Source: Terriglobia bacterium
Lineage (GTDB): Bacteria; Acidobacteriota; Terriglobia; JAIQFV01
Direction: 5' to 3'
Assembly: GCA_020073085.1 (NCBI GenBank)
Contig: JAIQFV010000012.1
Span: forward strand, 84,825 to 148,824
DNA: 64,000 nt
Shown: piece by piece, positions 1 to 7,717 of the stretch
Layout: the number at the start of each line of letters is the position of its first letter
Position numbering within the stretch: position 1 is the stretch's first letter
Made by a program: the position numbers and the translations under genes
The notes under the pieces: model-generated
What the model was told of the DNA's origin: nothing
The model's database searches: none
Seen by the model: the letters and a program-made list of their open reading frames with translations, nothing else

Positions 1-883
1 CCAGCTCTTCATCTCGCAAGAGGTTCATGCTGATTTGCGCCACCCAGGGAACCTGGGCGTCACGGGCGATGATTTCCCGCAGCAACGACTTGGTGCGCTT
101 TGGATTGATGCCAAAATTGTCGTCAATAAAGAATGCGGCGATCTTTCCTTTCTTCTTCTTCTCCAGCGCCTTCAGCATCAACAACTCGTTGACCACACTT
201 TCGTTCGGTCGAAAGCGGATCGAATCACCGAAGAACCCCGTAACCGTGCAGAAATGGCAACCATAGGGACAGCCGCGCCCGGTTTCGATGGGAAGCACAT
301 GAAAAGCCTCCCAGTGGATGCCGACGAGTGAAAGGATCCGCCGACCCCAGTGAGGAAGCGGCCGGATCATGTTGAACTGGTTCAGATCCATGCGGTCCCA
401 GGGGATCACCGGGTAGTCATCGAGTGACGGTTTGACTTCCTTTCCGGCCGCGTCGAGAGGGGCGTAGATTTCTTTGAGTGTGCCACGTTCCGCATCGGCC
501 ACAATCGACGGCCAGGTTTCATCGGCTTCGCCCAGTGCCACGGCATCGGCATGGCGTGGTCCGCCGTCACGCCCCAAGGCCTCGTCGGGCACCTCGGTGA
601 CGTGCGGTCCGCCCATCACCACGGGCACGCCGGCGGCGCGCACCGCATCCGCCATCTGGTAGGCCTTCCTGACCATGCGGGTCATCGCGCCAATCCCCAC
701 GAGCCCGATGTGATTCTCCTGGATGTACTTCACCAGTTCTGCTTTGTCCAATCGCTGCGCGTTACCGTCCACCAGAAACACCTGGTGTCGCGGAGGCGTC
801 AGTGATTTGAGAAGAAACATCCAAAGATGCGGCATGAAATTGTTGGTAATTTCGTTGTCCGGATTGTAAAGCAGGATATTCAT
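1..883 (-). CDS. B12-binding radical SAM protein (partial, C-terminus beyond window)
   Basis: The reading frame opens at an ATG at 881-883 on the minus strand and stays open to the window edge, giving about 294 residues. The first ~140 residues have the alternating strand/helix pattern of a cobalamin-binding domain, including a GGPHVTEVPDEAL stretch typical of this family. A radical SAM core follows with the cluster motif CPYGCHFC (CxxxCxxC) after a GRG turn. Upstream GGAGACAGGTGAC can act as ribosome binding site. By family the protein binds a 4Fe-4S cluster, S-adenosylmethionine and probably cobalamin; the substrate cannot be read from sequence. There is no neighbour within 860 bp to hint at a pathway. 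The class call is firm, the reaction unknown. Confidence 0.9.
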   Translation of the reverse strand, partial: MNILLYNPDNEITNNFMPHLWMFLLKSLTPPRHQVFLVDGNAQRLDKAELVKYIQENHIGLVGIGAMTRMVRKAYQMADAVRAAGVPVVMGGPHVTEVPDEALGRDGGPRHADAVALGEADETWPSIVADAERGTLKEIYAPLDAAGKEVKPSLDDYPVIPWDRMDLNQFNMIRPLPHWGRRILSLVGIHWEAFHVLPIETGRGCPYGCHFCTVTGFFGDSIRFRPNESVVNELLMLKALEKKKKGKIAAFFIDDNFGINPKRTKSLLREIIARDAQVPWVAQISMNLLRDEEL

Positions 884-1745
884 CTAAAAGTCACCTGTCT
901 CCGAAGTGCAGGATTGAAGAATCTTGTTTTAAACAACACTTCCCCGCGAAAAGGCCGCTCCCCGGCCAGCCATTCTCCGTCTTAAATGGGGATCTGTTCC
1001 CGATCGCCTTGTGGAGCCAGGGAAAAGACTCCTCCGGCGGTTGAATCGTCCCAGTACCTTAGCAGGTTGGAGACCTGAAATCTATTCTATATTGCTCACA
1101 TTCCAAAGGGTGGGGTGGGAAGGACCTTGCTGGGGGGGAGGAGAATCCATGAATTCCTTTGGCTGGAGTGGTGATGAGAGAAAATGTGAGAGCCCCGCAG
1201 GCGGGGCGAAACAATGTCCTCAGGTCCAGGTTTGCCGAACATCCTGTTCGATGCCTTGCACTCGGAAAGAGTTCACCCTCTCTTGCACAAAAGAGAGCTT
1301 CCCTGGCCGCTCCCGCTGCCAGGAAAACCTCCAGTGTCCCGATGTCGCTTCGTGAATCCAACCGGTGCGGTTGGGCTCTCCTAATTCGTGAAACGAGAAG
1401 GGTAACGGGGGCGGAGAAAAAACATTGCGGAGAAGAACATGCCGGGAATTATTGCACGATTGTCCGAAGATCCATTCGGCAGATTCTTTCGCCCCGCAAG
1501 CGGGGCTCGGATGTCTTTGGGAAAACGCGTACCCCACCCTCGCTCCGTCCCGCACAAAACGCGGGACGGAGCTTCAGGTGGGGCTACAATCTGACAGCCC
1601 TTCGGGCCTAAAGGGACAAAAGCCTCGCTCGAAAAGCATCCACTCATGGGAATCGAATCTTCCTTAGACATTAATCATGGAATCATGGCCTTCAACTTCG
1701 GAATCCGGGTTAAATGCCCCGCCACAAATCCGCCGCGAATCCGGG
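884..1745. other. Gene-free stretch dominated by an interspersed repeat
   Basis: No ORF here has family character. ORFs on both strands are shadows of a ~540 bp repeat (about 1160-1712) that recurs inverted near 7 kb. From 884 to about 1160 nothing is recognisable. Confidence 0.7.
1160..1712 (+). repeat. Interspersed ~540 bp noncoding repeat, copy A
   Basis: The segment carries two copies of the palindrome GCCCCGCARGCGGGGC (1192-1207 and 1491-1506) about 300 bp apart. The whole stretch reappears as a diverged reverse complement at about 6913-7490, with the same two palindromes at 7154-7169 and 7455-7470. Alignable blocks include the end near 1676-1712 (TTCAACTTCGGAATCCGGGTT against the inverse of AACCCGAATTCCGAAGTTGAA), the GTTTCACGAA-type block near 1388, and the TACAATCTGACAGCCCTTCG block near 1584-1606. 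It encodes no convincing protein. Boundaries are approximate because they were aligned by eye. Confidence 0.75.
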
Positions 1746-2738
1746 CTACCTTCCCCCGGCGGAGCCATCCTGCTGAGATTGATTCAGGAACTCGGTCACG
1801 GCATTTTCATAAAGCGGGGGATCGGTCCGGAAGGCTTCACCGTGGCGGGCGCGCGGCACTTCAAGGAACATCTTGTACCCTTCCCTGGCCTGATGAAACA
1901 GCCCGAGCGCGATGCTGGGGGGCATCCGGTTGTCGGCGCCTCCCGATACAAAGAGGATCGGGCGGTCGCCAATCTGATGCACCGCCTCCTCGAGGTCCAG
2001 GGCGTCCGCATCAAAATGCGCGAAACGCTCAACCAGCCAGATCGCCGTCATGGGGATCGGAAAGCGGGGAATGTGGAGAAAGAGCTTCAAATGGTGGTAG
2101 GCGGTGTCGCGAAGCGTGAGAAACGTGCTGTCGCAAATCACTCCATCAATGGCCGGCGTTTCTTTGGCCGCCATCAACGCCGCGGCCGCACCCATGGAGA
2201 CCCCCCAGACCATGACAGGCCTGGCCTGAGGATCGAGCCCTGTGGCTTGCGTCACCGCGGCCTCCACGTCCAACCGCTCGTAATACCCCATGGAAGTCAC
2301 GGTCCCCCCGCTCGCGCCGGAATGGCGGAGATCAAAGAGAAGGCCGTTGTAACCCAACCGGTGCACAAACATCGCCTCCCGCAACAGTTCCACCCGGGTC
2401 CGATTCAGGCCGTGTACAAAGATAAACGTTCCCCTGGCGTGCTCGGCTGGGACGAACCATCCCTTGAGCGGAATGCCATCCGAGGAGGTGAACTCAATCG
2501 GGCGGTAGTCAACGTGATAGGTGGCGGGCGTCTGACCATCGTCCTTGTCAGGATAATGGTATCGGCGGTGGGTCACCACGTTGGCAAGAAAATAGGGGAC
2601 GTAGACGAGGAAGAAGAAGGCCACCGCCCCGGTGAGACCAATCAAAGACCACTTGAGGATTCTCTTCCAGCGCTTCCTGGGTTTCTCTGCCAATGAACTC
2701 TCCACGGATGAAAATGGAATGTTGACTTCTTGATTCAA
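1746..2738 (-). CDS. Membrane-anchored alpha/beta hydrolase
   Basis: The protein is a serine hydrolase of the alpha/beta fold, close to Bem46/S9-like esterases. One N-terminal membrane helix (ILKWSLIGLTGAVAFFFLVY) precedes a hydrolase domain with an oxyanion-type FVHGLNRTR segment, the nucleophile elbow GVSMGA (GxSxG), an acid candidate in FVSGGADNRMP and the catalytic His in RARHGEAF. The frame is open to a TTG at 2819, but those first codons lie inside a repeat (2784-2893). I prefer the TTG at 2736-2738, which has GAAGGAAAT just upstream; no in-frame ATG fits. The active site probably faces the periplasm, if the helix is a signal anchor. The substrate is unknown. Confidence 0.82.
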   Translation of the reverse strand: MNQEVNIPFSSVESSLAEKPRKRWKRILKWSLIGLTGAVAFFFLVYVPYFLANVVTHRRYHYPDKDDGQTPATYHVDYRPIEFTSSDGIPLKGWFVPAEHARGTFIFVHGLNRTRVELLREAMFVHRLGYNGLLFDLRHSGASGGTVTSMGYYERLDVEAAVTQATGLDPQARPVMVWGVSMGAAAALMAAKETPAIDGVICDSTFLTLRDTAYHHLKLFLHIPRFPIPMTAIWLVERFAHFDADALDLEEAVHQIGDRPILFVSGGADNRMPPSIALGLFHQAREGYKMFLEVPRARHGEAFRTDPPLYENAVTEFLNQSQQDGSAGGR

Positions 2739-2783
2739 CCATGAATTTCCTTCCCAGACAACCCGAAACCAAAATCTTAATTT

Positions 2784-2893
2784 ATTAGGAAACCAGGAGT
2801 TGAGGAGGCAGGCAACCAATCCGTCGCTTGTCCAGAAAGCACAATGGACTTAAGATCCGGCGTTTTCATCCCCTGAGTTGCTGGCTTCCTAAC
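2784..2893. repeat. MITE-like ~115 bp element, copy 1
   Basis: This short noncoding element begins ATTAGGAAACCAGGA and ends with the near-inverse CTGGCTTCCTAAC. Copies with the same ends lie at 5231-5346 and 47644-47760. It is the most diverged of the three internally. It sits between the MFS gene and the alpha/beta hydrolase gene and overlaps the 5' extension of the latter. Confidence 0.65.
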
Positions 2894-2935
2894 CATCTTC
2901 GTGCCGGGATGAGCATAATGCTGGCTGATGAATCA

Positions 2936-4174
2936 CTAATGGGATCCTCTCGGCACGCCGATGAGTGAGGACGCTGAATCCGCTGCGACCGAATTCGGTT
3001 CCTGGAGGTAACGGGCGAGCAGCCACACCACCACAAGTGTAAAGATCGTGCACAAGGCGGCAACACCCGAGTATCCCCATCGCACGTAAAGAACGCCTCC
3101 CAGGAAGGCTGAGATCGCGATCCCGAGCTGTGAAAAAATGTTTCGAAGGGCGATGAACGAACCCCGCTCACGTTCCTCCACCAGCTCACTGATGAGGGCG
3201 GTGATGGGCCCCTGCCGGAACGCGGCACTCAAACTCAAGAACCCGAACACCACAAAGAGCAGCACCCCCCAGTGAAGCAGAGGCACCAGCATCATCGAGA
3301 GCGCCAGCAGGACATTGCTGGCGATCGAGACGCGGCGTTTGCCCCAACGGTCGGCCAGGATTCCACCCAGGGGCGCCCCGATGAAGGACACGACCCCGCT
3401 CAGGAGAAAGATGATGCCGATCAATCGCACCGGCACCTGGAAGGTGGTGTGCAGCCACACCCCGACGTAGGTGATCAAGCCCACGATCCCCCCGGACACA
3501 AAAAATGCCATGACTACGGCGGCCAGCAGATCGCGCCGGGAAAGAAAGGTCCCAAAAGACTTGATCCGCGTCTGAAGGAATTCCGCATCCGTTTCGCCGG
3601 CCCTAAACTCCATTTTCCGTGCGGGCAGATAAATCCAGTTCGAAATGGCGACCACCAGGGCAATCACGGCGATTCCCGGAAAAATCGTGCGCCATTCAAA
3701 CTGATCGGCCGCCAGCGATCCCAGTGGAACCCCCAGGATTAAAGCCGCAAAGTAGGCCGAAGAGATCGTCCCGATGGCCCGGCCTCGAATTTCGTAAGGA
3801 AAAATATCGCTCGCGAGTGCAATCGTGCAGGTCGAGATCGCCCCGGCGCAGAGCCCCACCAGGAAACGCAATACAAGCAGTATGCCAAAAGAGGCGACCC
3901 AGTGGATGAGCAGCGAAAATACCGCAAATGCCAGGGCCGAGCCGATGAGAAAAACCCTCCGTCCGTAATGATCCGACAGGGCCCCCGAAACCAGCGAGCT
4001 CAAGGCCGCCGCCACCGAGTAAGCCACGACGAGCGTTCCGACCACGGTCACATCCACGTGAAAGGATTTTTGAATGAGAGGAAGCAGCGGCGAGATGAGC
4101 TGGTTGTCAACCAGCCCGAGAAAGAGGAGCAGGAAGAGATTCACCATCACTGCCCATTGAGTTTTCTTGCTCAT
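2936..4174 (-). CDS. MFS transporter, 12-TM drug/metabolite antiporter type
   Basis: The 412-residue protein has twelve predicted membrane segments split by a central loop near residues 190-205 (MEFRAGETDAEFLQTRIKS). The motif-A region after TM2 reads GALSDHYGRR, a standard MFS loop motif, and a second copy (GGILADRWGKR) follows in the C-terminal half. It would export or import a small molecule across the inner membrane by proton coupling. Sequence alone does not name the substrate; the closest impression is the DHA1-type efflux group. It is transcribed toward the alpha/beta hydrolase, with the MITE-like element between them. Confidence 0.9.
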   Translation of the reverse strand: MSKKTQWAVMVNLFLLLFLGLVDNQLISPLLPLIQKSFHVDVTVVGTLVVAYSVAAALSSLVSGALSDHYGRRVFLIGSALAFAVFSLLIHWVASFGILLVLRFLVGLCAGAISTCTIALASDIFPYEIRGRAIGTISSAYFAALILGVPLGSLAADQFEWRTIFPGIAVIALVVAISNWIYLPARKMEFRAGETDAEFLQTRIKSFGTFLSRRDLLAAVVMAFFVSGGIVGLITYVGVWLHTTFQVPVRLIGIIFLLSGVVSFIGAPLGGILADRWGKRRVSIASNVLLALSMMLVPLLHWGVLLFVVFGFLSLSAAFRQGPITALISELVEERERGSFIALRNIFSQLGIAISAFLGGVLYVRWGYSGVAALCTIFTLVVVWLLARYLQEPNSVAADSASSLIGVPRGSH

Positions 4175-4502
4175 GGATTAAACAAACCGCATCCGCGCCC
4201 GGGGACGCACTTCGTGAACTCCGAGTGTGACGATTCTCCCGGCCGCAGTTTCTTGGAATAGACACCTTTCGTATTGCTGGACCCCGGGAGTCTTTTTGAT
4301 GGTGCTTCCCGGGCGGGGGAGGTTTCCAACAGCACAACGAAGATCGCACTCAGGCCAGGAACACAGGTGCGCCACCCGTCTAAACAAGATCTTGAGAGAG
4401 GTAACCCCCCAACCATCCGCCCTTTTTCGAATGTCCCAAGTCCCATTCCAATCTTCTCCGGGCTTGAGATCATCAGGCCGTACCCATTTCATGTCGAAAA
4501 CC
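4175..4502. other. Intergenic stretch with no recognisable feature
   Basis: About 330 bp between the MFS and AhpD-like genes. The minus-strand ORF crossing it overlaps the 3' end of the AhpD-like gene and has no family character. I see no RNA gene or convincing terminator. Confidence 0.5.
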
Positions 4503-4889
4503 TTATGACTTGTGCTCCACCGCCGGCCCGCCTCCGTGGCGAAGCCCTTCAAAGTGGTTCAGCTCCAACCGGACAGCCAGCCGGTCGGTCTGGTCGATGA
4601 CGGCGGCCGCATTGATCCCGATCGCAATGGCAATGGCATCGCTGATCTCGTGTTTGGTCGCTCCACTCTGAAGGGCCTTCTTCACGTGGCCGTCGAGACA
4701 GCCCTCGCATCGAGCCAGCAGTGAAGCGGCGATCGAGATCAGTTCCTTGGTCTTGAAATCCAGGGAACTGGGCCGGTAAGCTTCCTTGTAAAACTCGTAA
4801 TAGATGTCGCGCAGCTTCGGCTCAACCATGCTGAGCGAGGCGGGGATGAACTTGTTTTTCCCCCGCGGGGGTTTGTTCTTCTGAGGCAT
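4503..4889 (-). CDS. Carboxymuconolactone decarboxylase / AhpD-like protein
   Basis: This is a small (128 aa) all-helical protein of the CMD family. The segment LLARCEGCLDGHVKKAL carries the ExxxxCxxCxxxH-like signature, with the CxxC pair seen in AhpD-type alkylhydroperoxidase-related members. It therefore more likely has a thiol/peroxidase-type role than lactone decarboxylation. Length is normal for a single-domain member. The ATG at 4887-4889 is preceded by GGGAGGGAAAGAGCA, a good ribosome binding site. The lysine-rich N-terminus (residues 1-15) is an extension. No redox partner lies next to it, so its job in vivo is open. Confidence 0.88.
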   Translation of the reverse strand: MPQKNKPPRGKNKFIPASLSMVEPKLRDIYYEFYKEAYRPSSLDFKTKELISIAASLLARCEGCLDGHVKKALQSGATKHEISDAIAIAIGINAAAVIDQTDRLAVRLELNHFEGLRHGGGPAVEHKS

Positions 4890-5399
4890 TGCTCTTTCCC
4901 TCCCAATTGTCGAGAGATTTCATGTCGGGCGTGAAGCCCTTGATGATTCCGTAAAAAGGAAAATCGACTGAAACAAGGCAACCCAACTGGGCACCGCGAC
5001 CGGAAGGCGCGATGCTTTTCCTGCGAGCACGGTCTGCATGAAGTGGCTTCCATACTGTAGCAGAGTGTCTGCCGACAGAGTGTAATAATTTGCAAAAGTT
5101 GCTGGGTTCGACGCGGGTTTCTATCGAACCGCGAACTCAAAACGTAACGGAGTCCAAGGCGTTCCGCATAAGGGGCACATGTTTCGTTTCTCCTCCCAAT
5201 CCGGACGAGCCGAAACCAAAACCAGATTTTATTAGGAAACCAGGAAACCGGGGGATCGGTCGTCGATGGACAGCCCGCGGCGGCGGGATCATCACGTTCT
5301 CTCCCGATTGAAGGTTCTTGACCCCCTGCATTCCTGGCCTCCTAATCATGAATTTTCCCGCCCATGCCCGCACAAATTCTGGTGCTTACCGCCTAAAGC
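4890..5399. other. Intergenic stretch containing MITE-like copy 2
   Basis: About 510 bp between the AhpD-like gene and an APC permease. The only structured content I can identify is the MITE-like element at 5231-5346 and a ~40 bp left flank (about 5195-5230) that also resembles the flank of copy 1. Confidence 0.6.
5231..5346. repeat. MITE-like ~115 bp element, copy 2
   Basis: The element starts ATTAGGAAACCAGGAA and ends TTCCTGGCCTCCTAAT, so its ends are imperfect inverted repeats. Its interior (GGGATCGG-CGTCGA..., GGCGGGATC, CCCGATTGA) matches copy 3 at 47644-47760 closely. No coding capacity. Confidence 0.8.
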
Positions 5400-6788
5400 T
5401 CAAACTCGGGCCTCAAAGGGCCACTCCCGGCGGCGAGCCGCGCGAAGAAAAAAGATGAGTGCGCCTGCCGCAGTAATGATCAAGGCATAAAGAACGAACC
5501 GCATTTCGCTGGCCCGCGAGAAGAGAATAAACACCCATCCTCCCAGGGCAATGACAGCAGGGATAGGATAAAGCCACATCCGGAATGGCCGCTTCAAGTC
5601 GGGCCTCCGGCGCCTGAACATCATGATCCCGAGGGTCTGGCTCAGAAATTGGACCACCACCCGGATTATCACCAGGGCTGAGATGACGTCCGTGAGTTTC
5701 TTTAAGCTGAAGAAGGCCGCGACAGCCCCCAGAAAAATCAGCGACAGGTAGGGAAATGCATGGCGGGAGTGGAGGCGGCCAAAAACTTTGAAGAAATCAC
5801 CTCGCACGGCAGCAGCATAGGGGATTCGTGAATATCCCAGCAGCAGCGAGAACACGGAGGCAAAGGCCGTCCACATCACCAGCACCGTAATGACCTGGGC
5901 AGCGCGATGGCCGTAAAGTCGCTCCATAAAAATTGAAGCGATGAAATTGTGCACGTGATTAGGATCCGCCACCAGTGCGACCGCCTCCCTCCAGGGAATC
6001 ACGCTAATGACGGAAAGGTTCATCAATAAGTAAATTGCCGCGACCGCTGCAATCGACAACAGGACGGCGCGCGGAATCGTCCGGCCGGGATCGCGGACCT
6101 CATCTCCCAGGAAGCAGATGTTGTAGTACCCCCAATAATCGTACACCGCGAATCGGGACGCGAGGGCCAGTCCGAGAAAGAATTCCTTCGACAGGTGGAA
6201 GGCCTGGGGAGGAAAATCAAGAACCTGCCGGGCATTGAAATGGCCCAGGCCTGCCACCACCATCCACCCCACCGTCAAGATCACGCCGCCCCACAGCAGG
6301 ATGGAAAGCTTTCCGATGGCGGTGATCTTCCGGTACAACAGGACCACGGTGAGGACCACGACACCCACCGCCACGAGTTTGCCTTCAAGCGGTGTCATGC
6401 CTTGCCACAGGAAGGCGGTGTATTGTGAAAAGCCAATTGCTCCCGACGCCACCGACAGGGGAGCGCTGAAGAGGATCATCCAGATGAACAGGAACGACAT
6501 GAGGCGGCCCCACCGGTCGGGCCCGTACGCCTCGCGCAAGTAGAGATATGAACCCCCGGACCCGGGCAGCGCCGCTCCGAATTCCGACCAGACCAGCCCG
6601 TCACACATCGAAATCAGGGCGCCAAAAATCCAGCCCAGCATCGCCTGAGGGCCGCCCATGGCCGCCAGAATCGCCGGCAACGTGATGAACGGCCCCACGC
6701 CGACCATGTCGATCATGTTCAGCGTTGTGGCCTGCCACAAGCCGATGCCACGGATCATCCCGGGCGAAGTGTTTGGGGAGGTAGCCAT
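5400..6788 (-). CDS. APC-superfamily amino acid permease
   Basis: This is a 462-residue polytopic inner-membrane protein with about 12 hydrophobic segments. The first membrane segment carries the glycine-rich VGVGPFITLPAILAAMGGPQA, corresponding to the substrate-binding break of APC transporters. The segment GAALPGSGGSYLYLREAYGP matches the conserved TM3 region. It probably imports an amino acid or related amine by cation symport; specificity is not readable. The ATG at 6786-6788 has no strong Shine-Dalgarno sequence. A second, only distantly similar APC permease is encoded at 18774-20180. Confidence 0.9.
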   Translation of the reverse strand: MATSPNTSPGMIRGIGLWQATTLNMIDMVGVGPFITLPAILAAMGGPQAMLGWIFGALISMCDGLVWSEFGAALPGSGGSYLYLREAYGPDRWGRLMSFLFIWMILFSAPLSVASGAIGFSQYTAFLWQGMTPLEGKLVAVGVVVLTVVLLYRKITAIGKLSILLWGGVILTVGWMVVAGLGHFNARQVLDFPPQAFHLSKEFFLGLALASRFAVYDYWGYYNICFLGDEVRDPGRTIPRAVLLSIAAVAAIYLLMNLSVISVIPWREAVALVADPNHVHNFIASIFMERLYGHRAAQVITVLVMWTAFASVFSLLLGYSRIPYAAAVRGDFFKVFGRLHSRHAFPYLSLIFLGAVAAFFSLKKLTDVISALVIIRVVVQFLSQTLGIMMFRRRRPDLKRPFRMWLYPIPAVIALGGWVFILFSRASEMRFVLYALIITAAGALIFFLRAARRREWPFEARV

Positions 6789-7717
6789 GAAGCAGCGTGT
6801 CTTTTGAGCCGAACGGACTGCCTGTCGGGAGTTAATGAAATTGAAGCCCGGTGGACCGGGCTTAGGACTTTCTTGCCATCGCTTACCCGCCGGTTACCTG
6901 GCGTGCTGTCTTAACCCGAATTCCGAAGTTGAATGCCATGATCAAAGTCGGAGGGGGTTCGATTCGCATTAGTGGATGCATTTCGAATAAGGGTCTTGCT
7001 GCTTTCGACCCAAAGGGCTCTCGATTATAGCCTCGCCTGAGTTCCTCTTTAGGCCTGAAGGGCCGTCAGAGTATAGCCCCACCTGAAGCTCCGTTACGCG
7101 TTCTTTGCGGGGCGGGGCGAGGGTGGGGTGCCGGTCTCCCCAAGGACATCCAAGCCCCGCTTGCGGGGCGAAGGAATCTGTCGAATGGATCTTCGGAGAA
7201 CCCTATAATAATTCACTGGCATGTCCCTCTCCGCAGTGCTTTCTCGCCGCTTCCCTTCACCCTTCTCGTTTCACGAAAGAGTGGAGCCCAACTCCAGCGG
7301 TCGGATTCATGAAACGATATCGGGACCCTGGAGGTTTTTCCAGCTGCGGGAACGCCCTCGGAAGATTTCTTTTCCGCAAGAGCGGGCGGACTCTTTCTGA
7401 GTACGAAGCATGACATAGGGCGTTCGGCATACTTGGAACTGCGGGCCTCGTTTTGCCCCGCAAGCGGGGCTCTCAAGGTTTCTCTCATGCATACCCCCCT
7501 CGCCCCGCAAAAGGAAAAAGCGCGGGGCTCAAACGAGGCTACAACCTGACAGCCCTTACGGGCCTGGAGTGACACCGGCCCCGCTCGATTATCGAGGACG
7601 AGCGATCAGGGTGACCAACCCACGCGATAACCCTTCAATTAACGGAGTCTCAAAACCCGAGTCCTGTGAGGATTCTTTTCAGCCTCGCTAATCCTCCGTT
7701 CACCCATTCCATCAAAC
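6789..7717. other. Gene-free stretch filled by repeat copy B
   Basis: About 930 bp without a supportable gene. Most of it (about 6913-7580) is the inverted copy of the ~540 bp repeat plus an extra block; the remaining flanks show nothing recognisable. Confidence 0.65.
6913..7490 (-). repeat. Interspersed ~540 bp noncoding repeat, copy B (inverted)
   Basis: This is the reverse-complement counterpart of copy A (about 1160-1712). Palindromes GCCCCGCTTGCGGGGC and GCCCCGCAAGCGGGGC lie at 7154-7169 and 7455-7470 with the same spacing as in copy A. The GGCCGTCAGAGTATAGCCCC block (about 7052-7075) is the inverse of copy A's terminal block, and a further direct version of that block lies just outside at about 7530-7572. 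The copy may therefore be composite. Confidence 0.75.

Noticed and set aside
1011..1671. Several ORFs around 1.0-1.7 kb on both strands
   Set aside because: They overlap one another within the ~540 bp repeat and their peptides are Arg/Pro/Ser-rich without family features. The resembling peptides in copy B reflect DNA similarity.
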